From Bacillota bacterium (GTDB taxonomy: Bacteria; Bacillota; UBA4882; UBA8346), in contig JAEYRX010000015.1 of NCBI GenBank assembly GCA_023435225.1, positions 1 through 55,057 on the forward strand: a stretch of 55,057 nt of DNA. The letters run 5' to 3'. The notes beneath the pieces are model-generated. The model was not told where the DNA came from and did not search any database. It worked only from the letters and a program-made list of their open reading frames with translations. Position numbers and translations under genes: made by a program. Shown here one piece after another: positions 23,309 to 32,232 of this stretch. The first letter of the stretch is position 1. Every line of letters starts with the position of its first letter.

Positions 23309-25876
23309 TCATTTCCCACTTCGTTTAATTTCTTCCATTGAAAAGGCTTCAATGATATCGCCTTCTTTGATATCGTTAAATTTCTCAATACCGATACCAC
23401 ATTCAAACCCTTCGGTTACTTCCTTGGCATCATCTTTAAACCGTTTTAAAGAATCGATCTTACCCTCTAGGATAACAATGTTATCCCTAATTAGCCGGAT
23501 ATCGCTATTTCTAGTTATTTTGCCTTCCAAGACATATGAACCGGCTATATTACCGACTTTTGGCACTTTATAAACCAGGCGGATTTCGGCTTTACCGTTA
23601 ATGACCTCTTTAAACTCAGGGTCTAACATACCTTCCATCGCTTTTTTAACATCTTCAATAATATTATATATTACCCGGTAAAGCCGGATATCAACACTTT
23701 CTTTTTCAGATATCCGTTTGGCAATCGGGTCCGGGCGGACATTAAATCCGATAATAATAGCATTGGAAGCGGAGGCCAGCATGACGTCACCTTCACCAAT
23801 ACCGCCGACTCCACCATGAATAACCTTTACTCTTACTTCATTGTTGGTTAGTTGTTCCAACGATTGACGGATAGCTTCAACCGAACCTTGGACATCAGCT
23901 TTAATAATGATTTTTAAATCTTTAATTTCGCCTTCTTTAATTTTAGTGAAAAGATCATCCAAGGTTATCTTCTGATTCTTCTTTAGCTCGGTTTCCCTTT
24001 TATACTGCGTCCGTTTATCAGCCAATTCACGGGCTAAACGGTCCTCAGTCGTTACATACATGGTATCGCCGGCTGCCGGAACTTCAGTAAAACCAATAAC
24101 CTCAACCGGAGTTGACGGTCCGGCTTTTTTAACCCGTTTTCCTTTATCATTATTTAGCACTCGTACTTTACCCGCTGCCGAACCGGCGATAATCGGATCG
24201 CCTACATTTAAACTACCGGTTTGTACCAGAACAGTTGCTACCGGTCCCCGACCTTTATCCAGTTTGGCTTCGATAATGGTACCTTTGGCTAAACGCTCCG
24301 GATTAGCTTTATAATCCTTAATATCGGCTACCAACAAAATCATTTCCAATAATTCTTCAATACCTTCTCGTTTTTTGGCTGATACGGGAACGAAAATAGT
24401 ATCTCCGCCATATTCCTCGCCAACCAGGTTATATTTCATCAGATCTTGCTTTATGCGGTCCGGATTAGCCCCTGGTTTATCTATCTTATTGATGGCTATA
24501 ATTATTGGTACATTAGCATCTTGGGCATGGTTAATCGCCTCAATAGTTTGCGGCATAACACCGTCATCTGCGGCAACAACTAAAATTGCAATATCAGTTA
24601 CTTGGGCTCCCCTAGCCCGCATTGCCGTAAAAGCGGCATGGCCCGGAGTATCCAAAAAAGTGATCTTCCGTTCTTTTAACTCTACCTGATAAGCTCCGAT
24701 GTGTTGGGTTATTCCACCGGCTTCCTGGGCGGTAACATTGGTTTCCCGGATCGCATCCAATAACGACGTCTTACCATGATCAACATGGCCCAAGATGGTA
24801 ACTACCGGCGGACGATGAATCAAACTCACGGGATCATCTTCGATCTCTTCAACTTGGAGTTTCTCCTCCTCAGTCCGGGCGGCAGTAGCTGCAATTCCAT
24901 ATTCGTCAGCTATTAGGATCATGGTATCCCGGTCAACCTCTTGATTGATGGTAGCCATAACACCTAAACTGATTAACTTTTTAATCACATCACTGGCCGA
25001 CAATTCAATTAATTGAGCAAAATCTTTAACACTCATAAAGTCAGGTAACTGAACCGATTTAACATTAGTGGAAGGCGCTGCCGGTTTGGCTTGTTTTGCC
25101 GGACCACGGTGTTGATTATAATGTGATCGTGATTGGTTGCGATTAAAGTTATTAGATGGACGTCCTCCTCTTGGACCTTGTTCCGTTGATTGCTGCCTTG
25201 GCCCAGATGTCTGTTGCTGACCTTTAGCTTTAGTAAAATCATTCCTTCTCCCGGCTGTACCAGACTGCGGCCTACTACCGGCAGTTCCGGACTGTGGTCT
25301 GGCAGTATCCGCCGGCCGGTTCGGGCGTCGTTGAAAATCTCCCGGCTGACGACTAACGGTTGATTGGCCTTTTACCTCATTGTTCCGTTGTTGTCCAAAA
25401 GATTGTGGTTTCTGATGAATATTACCCTTAGGTTGGTTTTGTGTTACTTGCTTTCTAGCTGCATTTTCCGGTTGATTACCACTTCGGGGAGGAATATTCT
25501 TGTGTTGATTAACGGGCGGTTTAACCGCCGGTTTTTCATTGAAACGTTCCGGTTTAACCGAAGATAAATCTTTCTTAGGAATATTAGACTCCGGTAACCT
25601 GGGTTTTTCTGAAGTTTTAGGTTTAATAGGTTCACTTTTTTCAATCTTCTCTGTTTCAACATTAGCTTTGACAGGATTTCCGGTTTGGCTTGGCTGACTA
25701 GGTGGTGTAGGTGTTTTAGCTTTTGGTGCTGCCGGAAAAGCCTGACGAGCCTGTTCCACATATTTATCCTCAATAGTACTCATATGATTACGTACATTAG
25801 CGCCGAGAGGATTCAAAAAAGCCATTAATTCTTTAATATTAATTCCCAATTCCTTACTTAATTCATGAACGCGCAC
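23309..25876 (-). CDS. infB: Translation initiation factor IF-2
   Basis: An 855-residue initiation GTPase that brings fMet-tRNA to the 30S subunit. Residues 1-50 form an IF2-N module (RVHELSKELGINIKELMAFL). A long linker rich in Pro, Gln, Arg and Asn runs to about 265, then a second IF2-N module (PDFMSVKDFAQLIELSASDV). The G domain has GHVDHGKTSLLD, DTPGHAAF and NKIDKP. The start is unusual: GTG at 25876 lies 18 nt from the only ribosome site (GGGAG at 25895-25899), whereas an in-frame ATA at 25885 lies at the ideal 9 nt and would add Ile/Met-Asn-Lys, matching the family N-terminus. A 7-codon upstream frame ends 1 nt before the GTG. Confidence 0.97.
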   Translation of the reverse strand: MRVHELSKELGINIKELMAFLNPLGANVRNHMSTIEDKYVEQARQAFPAAPKAKTPTPPSQPSQTGNPVKANVETEKIEKSEPIKPKTSEKPRLPESNIPKKDLSSVKPERFNEKPAVKPPVNQHKNIPPRSGNQPENAARKQVTQNQPKGNIHQKPQSFGQQRNNEVKGQSTVSRQPGDFQRRPNRPADTARPQSGTAGSRPQSGTAGRRNDFTKAKGQQQTSGPRQQSTEQGPRGGRPSNNFNRNQSRSHYNQHRGPAKQAKPAAPSTNVKSVQLPDFMSVKDFAQLIELSASDVIKKLISLGVMATINQEVDRDTMILIADEYGIAATAARTEEEKLQVEEIEDDPVSLIHRPPVVTILGHVDHGKTSLLDAIRETNVTAQEAGGITQHIGAYQVELKERKITFLDTPGHAAFTAMRARGAQVTDIAILVVAADDGVMPQTIEAINHAQDANVPIIIAINKIDKPGANPDRIKQDLMKYNLVGEEYGGDTIFVPVSAKKREGIEELLEMILLVADIKDYKANPERLAKGTIIEAKLDKGRGPVATVLVQTGSLNVGDPIIAGSAAGKVRVLNNDKGKRVKKAGPSTPVEVIGFTEVPAAGDTMYVTTEDRLARELADKRTQYKRETELKKNQKITLDDLFTKIKEGEIKDLKIIIKADVQGSVEAIRQSLEQLTNNEVRVKVIHGGVGGIGEGDVMLASASNAIIIGFNVRPDPIAKRISEKESVDIRLYRVIYNIIEDVKKAMEGMLDPEFKEVINGKAEIRLVYKVPKVGNIAGSYVLEGKITRNSDIRLIRDNIVILEGKIDSLKRFKDDAKEVTEGFECGIGIEKFNDIKEGDIIEAFSMEEIKRSGK

Positions 25877-25877
25877 T

Positions 25878-25950
25878 TTATTTATGGCTGGTCACTCCCA
25901 TCTAGATATGTCGCGCTAATTAATCCAATTCCCTTAAATTAGCGACATAC
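25878..25950 (-). promoter_or_regulatory. infB leader: short upstream frame and hairpin
   Basis: A 7-codon frame (MGVTSHK, 25878-25901) overlaps the infB ribosome site and stops 1 nt before the infB GTG. Just upstream, TATGTCGCTAATT and AATTAGCGCGACATA (about 25907-25948) form a hairpin with a 2-nt bulge. Together they could couple or limit infB translation. Confidence 0.45.
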
Positions 25951-26023
25951 TTCCTTGATTTAAAAGATGAACTTAAAGATTCCGTAACCGTAACATTAAT
26001 TCATCTTTTCGAAATCATTCTAT

Positions 26024-26332
26024 TTAATCAATCATAGAACTCATAATTGTTCGAATCGTTGAAGCAAAATGGGATGAAAGAATCCCAATAACACCACGTC
26101 CCGGTTTACCTATCCAATCTCCCAAAAAAGAAGTTGAACCGTAACAATAAAAAGGTATCTGATATTTTTCACAGATAAGCTCAAAATTCTTAATAGTTCT
26201 TGGCGCTAAATCACTCGCACAAATAACCAAATAAACCCGGTGTTTTTTTATGGCTTCTTCAACAGTAGTACTGCCGGAGATTAATTGCCGGCTTTTAGCT
26301 GCAAATCCTAGTATGGACTGAATCTTACTCAT
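26024..26332 (-). CDS. ylxQ: L7Ae-family ribosomal protein-like YlxQ
   Basis: A 102-residue protein of the L7Ae/L30e fold, RNA-binding. It reads SILGFAAKSRQLISGSTTVEEAIKKHR, then LVICASDLAPRTIKNFELIC and IGKPGRGVIGI, as in YlxQ proteins of the nusA operon. ATG at 26332 overlaps the rnpM stop by 4 nt. It probably binds kink-turn RNA; the physiological target is not known. Confidence 0.93.
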   Translation of the reverse strand: MSKIQSILGFAAKSRQLISGSTTVEEAIKKHRVYLVICASDLAPRTIKNFELICEKYQIPFYCYGSTSFLGDWIGKPGRGVIGILSSHFASTIRTIMSSMID

Positions 26333-26601
26333 TTAATTAATCTAGCCAAATCCTGACGTAGTTTTTCTTTAATCTCCGGAGTAATAGTCATTTCCAAAGA
26401 TTTATCCAAGATGGCCCCTTTAAAAGAGGCTTCCAAGCATTCCTGATTTGGGCAGGTATATACACCCCGGCCTGATTTCTTTCCGGTTGGATCAACCACA
26501 ACCTCTCCATCAGGTGTTCTTACCATACGAATCAATTCCTTTTTGGGTTTAACCGACTTGCACCCGATACAGGTTCTTTGGGGAATTTTTTTAACTTTCA
26601 C
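26329..26601 (-). CDS. rnpM: YlxR/RnpM, RNase P modulator
   Basis: A 90-residue RNA-binding protein. PQRTCIGCKSVKPKKELIR and the following VVDPTGKKSGRGVYTCPN contain the YlxR signature, including GRGxY. In Bacillus the protein (RnpM) binds and modulates RNase P. It starts with GTG at 26601, overlapping the nusA stop by one base (TAGTG), and overlaps ylxQ by 4 nt, so translation is tightly coupled. Confidence 0.95.
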   Translation of the reverse strand: MKVKKIPQRTCIGCKSVKPKKELIRMVRTPDGEVVVDPTGKKSGRGVYTCPNQECLEASFKGAILDKSLEMTITPEIKEKLRQDLARLIK

Positions 26602-28217
26602 TATTTATCCCCCTTTTTCCGTCCTTTTTCTTTCTTTTTCATTTCGTCGCCCAATAATTGACCAATAGTAAAACCTCCAAAATCATCCTCTTGTTTATCT
26701 TGTTTAACAGGTTCAATTTTGGCAGTCTTTTTAGAGGAACGCGGTTTTGAAGTCTCGACCGCCGGCTCATCATTGGATTCAGCTTTGGAAACACGTTCTT
26801 CAAGAACATCGGAGAAGAAGTAACCATCATCCAATGATATCGGTTCGTCATCAAATTCGATTTTAGTTAAATGTTTAGGAGCTTTGGTCTTTTTACTTTT
26901 CTTTTTGACCTTTATTTCGACTTCTTCTTCTTCATCTTCTTCAAATTCTTCCTCATTTTCGACGGGTACTTCAATATATTCTTCATTCTCTGCCGGTACC
27001 GGCGGAAGATCATTATATGGTTCATCTACCGGAACTTCTTTAGGAACAGCCTCGGCAATCTGTTCATCTTCTACAAATTTTTCTGTAAGCTCTTTAGGTT
27101 CTATATTTTCTTCCGGTATATCATCAACAACTTCTCTAAAACCAATTTCTTCACGGACTAGCCCTTCAATTTCTTCGTTTTTCTCAGCAGCCTGAGTTTC
27201 ACTCTTTATATCAATTTTCCAACTGGTTAATTTAGCTGCTAAGCGGGCATTTTGCCCTTCTTTTCCAATGGCCAGAGAAAGCTGATAATCAGGAACAATA
27301 ACGATCGCAGTCTTTTTCGATGGCAAAATCTTAACATCGCTAACTTTAGCCGGGCTTAAGGCATTAATTATAAATTCAATCGGATCAGCGCTCCAAGGAA
27401 CAACATCAATCTTTTCACCTTTAAGTTCCCTGACAATCATTTGAACTCTGATTCCTCTTGAACCAACACAGGCGCCAACCGGATCAATCTGGCTGTCCCG
27501 GCTATAAACCGCAATCTTCGACCGGTAGCCCGGTTCGCGAGCCACTGATTTAATTTCAACTAAGCCATCCTGTATCTCCGGTACTTCCAATTCAAAAAGG
27601 CGCTTTAGCAGACCGGTTCTGGTCCGTGATAATAATACTTGCGGTCCCTTAGTGGTTTTTTTAACTTCCACTACAAATGTTTTTAGCCGCATTCCCTGCT
27701 CATAATGCTCATTAGGCATTTGTTCATTGCCAGGTAGAATACCTTCAATCCTTCCAAGATCAATGAAAATATTCCGTTGCTCATAACGTTGAATAATTCC
27801 GGTGATTAAATCACCAACCCGGTTCACAAATTCATCATAAATAATGCCGCGTTCCGCCTCACGGATCCGTTGAACTACTACTTGTTTGGCAGTTTGGGCG
27901 GCTATTCTTCCAAATTCCTTCGGGAAAATCTCAAATTCAACTAAATCTCCAAGCTCATATATGGGATTAATTTTTTGAGCATCTTCCAAATTGATTTCAT
28001 TTTTATCGTCCTCAACCTCATCGACTACTGTTTTATGAGTATATACCCGAAATGCTCCGGTCCCGGGATCAACACGGACTTCAATGCTTTGAGCAACCTT
28101 TTGATCTCTTTTGTAAGCCGAAGCTAAAGCGGTTTCAATAGCATCAAGTAATATTTCCTTGCTTATTCCTTTCTCCCGTTCGACTTGTTCCAGAGCATCC
28201 ATAAACTCATGGTTCAT
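26601..28217 (-). CDS. nusA: Transcription termination/antitermination factor NusA, with long acidic C-terminal extension
   Basis: A 538-residue RNA polymerase-binding factor. The N-terminal domain (MNHEFMDALEQVEREKGISK), S1 domain (LITGIIQRYEQRNIFIDLG) and two KH domains (PVGACVGSRGIRVQMIVREL and LAIGKEGQNARLAAKLTSW) end near residue 345. Firmicutes NusA usually stops soon after. Here ~190 extra residues follow: a run rich in Glu/Asp, a Lys-rich patch (VKKKSKKTKAPKHL), more acidic sequence and a basic end. The extension looks disordered. ATG at 28217 overlaps the rimP stop by 4 nt. Confidence 0.96.
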   Translation of the reverse strand: MNHEFMDALEQVEREKGISKEILLDAIETALASAYKRDQKVAQSIEVRVDPGTGAFRVYTHKTVVDEVEDDKNEINLEDAQKINPIYELGDLVEFEIFPKEFGRIAAQTAKQVVVQRIREAERGIIYDEFVNRVGDLITGIIQRYEQRNIFIDLGRIEGILPGNEQMPNEHYEQGMRLKTFVVEVKKTTKGPQVLLSRTRTGLLKRLFELEVPEIQDGLVEIKSVAREPGYRSKIAVYSRDSQIDPVGACVGSRGIRVQMIVRELKGEKIDVVPWSADPIEFIINALSPAKVSDVKILPSKKTAIVIVPDYQLSLAIGKEGQNARLAAKLTSWKIDIKSETQAAEKNEEIEGLVREEIGFREVVDDIPEENIEPKELTEKFVEDEQIAEAVPKEVPVDEPYNDLPPVPAENEEYIEVPVENEEEFEEDEEEEVEIKVKKKSKKTKAPKHLTKIEFDDEPISLDDGYFFSDVLEERVSKAESNDEPAVETSKPRSSKKTAKIEPVKQDKQEDDFGGFTIGQLLGDEMKKKEKGRKKGDK

Positions 28218-28720
28218 TTCTTTTTCTTTCCCCCTTTAGCGCCGAATATATCAGCCATAATGTTTGCTTTAGCTATATCAGTTCTAGGGATTTCAATAAT
28301 CCGGTTGTCTACTTTTAAACGGATAAGCTTTCCCATTTCCCCATCCACTAAGCCAAGCAGTTCACCTTGATGAGATTTACTGCCATTTACAAGTTTATGC
28401 AGTTTAAGTTGAATCTTTTCTCCGGCAAAACGTATAAAATCCCCTTCTTTTTTTAAAGGACGTTCTATTCCCGGAGAAGATACTTCCAATAAATAACTGC
28501 CGGGTATCGGATCAGCCTCATCCAATATCTTTCCCAAAGCTTCACTAAATCGTTGACATTCATTCAAGCCAACCCCGTTCTCACTGTCGATAAAACAACG
28601 TAAAACCCAATCAGGGCCTTCTTTTCGATATTCTACATCTACCAATTCATAGCCAAGTTCTCCGGCTACCGGTTCTCCAAGTCTTTGAACAACATCTTCC
28701 ACTTTTTCCTTTGGGGCCAA
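28214..28720 (-). CDS. rimP: Ribosome maturation factor RimP
   Basis: A 168-residue 30S maturation factor. Family blocks are GEPVAGELGYELVDVEYRKE, DSENGVGLNECQRFSEALG, and SYLLEVSSPGIERPLKKEGD. The TTG at 28720 is the best start because GGGAG lies 8-9 nt upstream and because the N-terminus then has normal length; an open frame to 28804 would include the leader hairpin. First gene of the nine-gene cluster. Confidence 0.95.
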   Translation of the reverse strand: MAPKEKVEDVVQRLGEPVAGELGYELVDVEYRKEGPDWVLRCFIDSENGVGLNECQRFSEALGKILDEADPIPGSYLLEVSSPGIERPLKKEGDFIRFAGEKIQLKLHKLVNGSKSHQGELLGLVDGEMGKLIRLKVDNRIIEIPRTDIAKANIMADIFGAKGGKKKK

Positions 28721-28774
28721 AATTTTCACTCCCGAGTTGACTGTATAAACATGGAAACTATTTACAAAACGAAA

Positions 28775-28845
28775 GAGTGGGGACTCCCCACTCCTACTTA
28801 ACACATCTTCTAATCTAGTTTACCACAATTGATCCAATTTGACAA
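28775..28845 (-). promoter_or_regulatory. Promoter and leader hairpin of the rimP operon
   Basis: On the minus strand TTGTCA (28840-28845) and TAAACT (28817-28822) are 17 bases apart. The expected transcript begins about 28810 and contains a perfect 8-bp hairpin GAGTGGGG-(AGT)-CCCCACTC at 28775-28793, upstream of the ribosome site. No uridine tract follows it, so it is more likely a stabilising or regulatory structure than a terminator. Confidence 0.6.
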
Positions 28846-29017
28846 TATCAATAATTGCTTAAAGTAAAGTAGAAACTAGTGGATTTAAATCAAAACTTTA
28901 AGAAATATTATTAAACATGGAGACACAGAGGCACGGAGTAAACACGGAGTGAGGATAATTAATTTCTCAGCGCCTCAGTATCTCAGTGTTGATAATTGGT
29001 TATTTATTTTACTATAT

Positions 29018-29824
29018 TTAACCAGCGGTTCTGCCCCGGTAACCCAGTCTGGTAGAGATCGAATCAGAGGCTTCTCTAACAGCCGGCAGTACCTCATTGT
29101 TAATCCTGTCGGTTTCCATTCGATTTTCCGGGCCGGAAACACTTAAAGCGGCAATTACTCTACCCTCATAATTGCGAATGGGAGCCGCTACACAAGTCAC
29201 ACCCTCATCCCGTTCCGAATAATCCAAAGCAAAACCATCCTGTTTTATTTTAGCCAGTACCGTTATTAATTGATCAATATTAGTTAAAGTTTGAGGAGTG
29301 AATCTGACAAATTCAATTTTGTTAAGTCGCTTGATTAATTCGTCGGTTGCTAAGTCAGCCAATAAAACTTTACCGGTTCCAGTGCAATAAGCCGGACCCC
29401 GGCTGCCTAATCTGGCAAACATTTTAACAATTACGATATTAGTGGATTCGATCTGATCTATATAAATCACTTCAGCTCCGTCCAATACCGCTAAATTGGT
29501 AGTTTCATTAACTTTTTCAGTTAATTGTTTTAAATATGGTCTGGCTATATTCCTAAGATCGAAAGAAGAAAGGGCGGCATTGCCGATTTCGAAAGTGCGG
29601 ATACCTAACTTATAATGGGAAGTAATCGGATCTTGGGCAATAAAACTCTTATTCATCATCGTAACAAGCAACCGGTGGACGGTTGACAACTTTAAACCGG
29701 ATTTCCTAGCCAATTCGGATATCGAAACCGCCGAATTTTCCTTGGCTAATATTTCCAGCAAAGATAATGCCCTATCAACAGCTTGAACATTCCCACCATG
29801 CCCGTCTTTTCGAGAACGACTCAT
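29018..29824 (-). CDS. IclR family transcriptional regulator
   Basis: A 268-residue regulator. The winged helix-turn-helix occupies about 14-75 (VQAVDRALSLLEILAKENSA, ISELARKSGLKLSTVHRLL), and the effector-binding domain follows, with RGPAYCTGTGKVLLA and GFALDYSERDEGVTCVAAPI. ATG at 29824 follows AGGAG. Target and ligand cannot be deduced: neighbours are the rimP cluster and an unrelated TPR gene, and the flanking intergenic sequence is repetitive. Confidence 0.93.
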   Translation of the reverse strand: MSRSRKDGHGGNVQAVDRALSLLEILAKENSAVSISELARKSGLKLSTVHRLLVTMMNKSFIAQDPITSHYKLGIRTFEIGNAALSSFDLRNIARPYLKQLTEKVNETTNLAVLDGAEVIYIDQIESTNIVIVKMFARLGSRGPAYCTGTGKVLLADLATDELIKRLNKIEFVRFTPQTLTNIDQLITVLAKIKQDGFALDYSERDEGVTCVAAPIRNYEGRVIAALSVSGPENRMETDRINNEVLPAVREASDSISTRLGYRGRTAG

Positions 29825-29851
29825 TTTAACTCCTTGTATATAACAATAGTT

Positions 29852-29972
29852 GATTTCGGAATGCGGATTGCGGAATTAAAAATCAAATTTAGTATTTGAG
29901 TCCCAAGTCAAACTCCCTTGAGACCGGTTTGTATTTTTAAAATCCAAAATTCGAAATCCGCAATCCTCAATT
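29852..29972. repeat. Degenerate short-word repeat
   Basis: Contains repeated variants of a 7-9 base word such as TTCGGAATGCGGATTGCGGA and AAATTCGAAATCCGCAAT, arranged partly as an inverted pair around the gap between IclR and the TPR gene. No gene. Confidence 0.6.
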
Positions 29973-29974
29973 GA

Positions 29975-31729
29975 TTAGTTGCATGTTTGATTAATATTGG
30001 TTTTTACCAATTGTGATAAACCTTTTACATTTGCCTGCAGCTCTTCAACTTCTCCAAGGTTAACTAAGGTTTGTAGATAAGCGCAAGCTGTTTCTTGGTC
30101 GTTTTTATGAGACTGATAAGCTTTTCTTAATATCGGTAAGGCTTTGCGATAGTTGCCTTTTTCCCAATAATGCAAACCAACTTGTTTCAGTAAAGGGTAA
30201 CCTGGTTCGTAACGCAGTCCAACCAGCCAAGAGAGAATGGAAATACTTTTAGCTCCTACATCGGAAAGAATCCTTCCCCATAGATACCAATAATACCAAT
30301 GTTTTTTTGCTTTAAACAAATTTCTAATCAAAGCTCCAACCGCCAATAATCGTTTACCGGCGACCCAAATTCTTTCCAGTTGACGGATTCTCAATTCGGT
30401 TTTAATCTGCGGATCACTCAACTGATTTAGTAATTGAAGGGTTTGTCTCCGGGTTGAATTATCCGGCGCTAATTGTAATACCTGTAATAAAGATTCTTGC
30501 GCTTCATTATATCTTCCGAGATTGATTTGTACTAAACCAAGGTTCTGAAAAATTTGATAATTATCAGTATTAAGCTGTTTAGCTTTTTCCAACAATATTA
30601 AAGCTTCTTCCAACCGTTCCCGCCGCCAGCAAAATGAACCATAATGATAAAAAGCGCCCCACCAATTATCATTTAATTGAACGGCTTGCTGGAAAAAACT
30701 CTCTGCTTTATCAAAATCTTCGTTTTCTTCCGCCAGTAAAGCCAGGTTATTTAGAACATTAACCCGTTCCGGGTCAATTTCCAATGTTTTAAGCCATACT
30801 TCCTCCGCTAACTCCGGATTATCTTTACCGGCATAAATGGCGCCCATTAGATCCATAGCTGTTGGTTCATCAGGTTGAAAAGCAAGAATAGATTTTAATG
30901 CCTCTAATGCGTCATCTAAACGGTTGGATGCATGATATAGTAAGGCCAAACGGAGCCAGCCATCTACAAATTCCGGAAAAGCCCGTAATAGTTCCTTCAA
31001 AACCTGTTCAGCTTTTTCCGTATTGCCCCAACGAATATAAACCTCGGCTAAAACTAAAGGTATACGCGGATGATCGCTGGCGATTTGCCGTAATCTTTCT
31101 AAAATATTGATACATCTTTCAAAATTACGGACCATATCATTTTGAATTAAGAATAATAATAGTATATCAGCCGCTTCGGAATAATCGGGGTCATAAGCTA
31201 CAGCCTTTAAAAGGTTTTCCAGACCTTCTTCTTTTAGACGGTCGTTTTTGGCTTGGGAAAGTATCTCCAAGCCCTTCCGAAACGCTAAGAAAGCCTCCAA
31301 TGACTTGGTATACATCCGGGGGTTATATGAGTTTGCATTAGTAAGTTCCATCTTCAAATCCGTTGCCATAAAACTAATTAAATCTTGTAAATGTTCCTCC
31401 CACAAGGTTAAAAATTTATCCTGGGTAACTTGAAACTTATCCTGGTAAAATAAAGTATTGGAAGCAGAGTCATATAGAACAAAAGCCATCGTTAACAGAT
31501 CCTGGCCGGTAATATCTCCGGTAAAGCATAGTTCCTGGCCACTCCAAGCAGTCAAATTTAGTGGTTGATTTATTATTTGGTCCCAATCCTTAATTTCAAA
31601 GCCGGTATTTACTTGAGCTTGGATCCCGACAGCGTTAAATCTTAATACCAAGAGATCCGTCAATCCTCTAGCCAACAGGGGTAAAAAGACCGGTTCCTTA
31701 TCCGCTTTAAAAGGAATTACTTGTATCAA
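29975..31729 (-). CDS. TPR repeat protein
   Basis: About 584 residues. An N-terminal domain of ~150 residues (FKADKEPVFLPLLARGLTDL..., LCFTGDITGQDLLTMAFVLY) is unrecognised but resembles the alpha/beta 'adenylate-cyclase-like' TPR partners seen in many bacteria. From about 165 to 430 there are successive tetratricopeptide repeats (LAEVYIRWGNTEKAEQVLKE, MGAIYAGKDNPELAEEVWLK, NLGLVQINLGRYNEAQESLL), with two more near the C-terminus. No signal peptide. TTG at 31729 is preferred since GGAGG lies 5 nt upstream; a GTG at 31741 overlaps the site. Probably a protein-interaction scaffold. Confidence 0.8.
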   Translation of the reverse strand: MIQVIPFKADKEPVFLPLLARGLTDLLVLRFNAVGIQAQVNTGFEIKDWDQIINQPLNLTAWSGQELCFTGDITGQDLLTMAFVLYDSASNTLFYQDKFQVTQDKFLTLWEEHLQDLISFMATDLKMELTNANSYNPRMYTKSLEAFLAFRKGLEILSQAKNDRLKEEGLENLLKAVAYDPDYSEAADILLLFLIQNDMVRNFERCINILERLRQIASDHPRIPLVLAEVYIRWGNTEKAEQVLKELLRAFPEFVDGWLRLALLYHASNRLDDALEALKSILAFQPDEPTAMDLMGAIYAGKDNPELAEEVWLKTLEIDPERVNVLNNLALLAEENEDFDKAESFFQQAVQLNDNWWGAFYHYGSFCWRRERLEEALILLEKAKQLNTDNYQIFQNLGLVQINLGRYNEAQESLLQVLQLAPDNSTRRQTLQLLNQLSDPQIKTELRIRQLERIWVAGKRLLAVGALIRNLFKAKKHWYYWYLWGRILSDVGAKSISILSWLVGLRYEPGYPLLKQVGLHYWEKGNYRKALPILRKAYQSHKNDQETACAYLQTLVNLGEVEELQANVKGLSQLVKTNINQTCN

Positions 31730-31773
31730 AGCCGCCTCCACCAGAAAGTATCATATTTTTATTATATTTTACT

Positions 31774-31920
31774 CAACTTTCGCACTACAAAAATGGCTTG
31801 CAGTAAAGTCATATTAATTAAAATTAACTTTTTGAAAACATCGAAAGTTTTAACGATTTTTTCAAAAATTGATACCTTAATTATTGATTTTACTGCATTA
31901 AAATTAAAGTGCGAAAGTTG
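31774..31920. mobile_element. MITE, family D copy 2
   Basis: 147 bp, same ends as copy 1 (CAACTTTCGCACT / AGTGCGAAAGTTG). The AT-rich flanks share ATTATATTT on both sides, suggesting a long target duplication. Like copy 1 it lies a few dozen bases upstream of a minus-strand gene, so it may influence expression. The rest of the interval to 32232 contains one terminator and no gene. Confidence 0.85.
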
Positions 31921-32089
31921 TATATTATATTTATGATTTTTACAATAGTTCATAGGCAAAATGATGATTAATGTTTTCATTACATTACTTTGACACCAAC
32001 GTTAACACAATAAACACTGATAGTCAAGGGTATAATGTATTACTGTATATTCAGTTGGAACAGTAAATACGGCCTTATAATACAAGGTC

Positions 32090-32139
32090 AAAAAAGCAAT
32101 AGTAGTCATCCTAATGAATTGTTAATACTACTATTGCTT
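32090..32139 (-). terminator. Intrinsic terminator after the membrane-anchored protein gene
   Basis: On the minus strand a 13-bp perfect stem (AAGCAATAGTAGT / ACTACTATTGCTT) with a ~20-base loop is followed by TTTTTT. It lies ~95 nt downstream of the gene ending at 32233. Confidence 0.8.
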
Positions 32140-32232
32140 CATTAATACATTCTAGCTTTTGTTTTATTTTGCTTTGGATTTTATCCAAAGTATGAATACA
32201 TTATATGTATATAAGATTAAAGAGAAAACTCT

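Noticed and set aside
26871..27195. Overlapping plus-strand frames of ~100 codons in the nusA tail
   Set aside because: They are the complement of the Glu/Lys-rich NusA extension, giving Phe- and Ser-rich nonsense.
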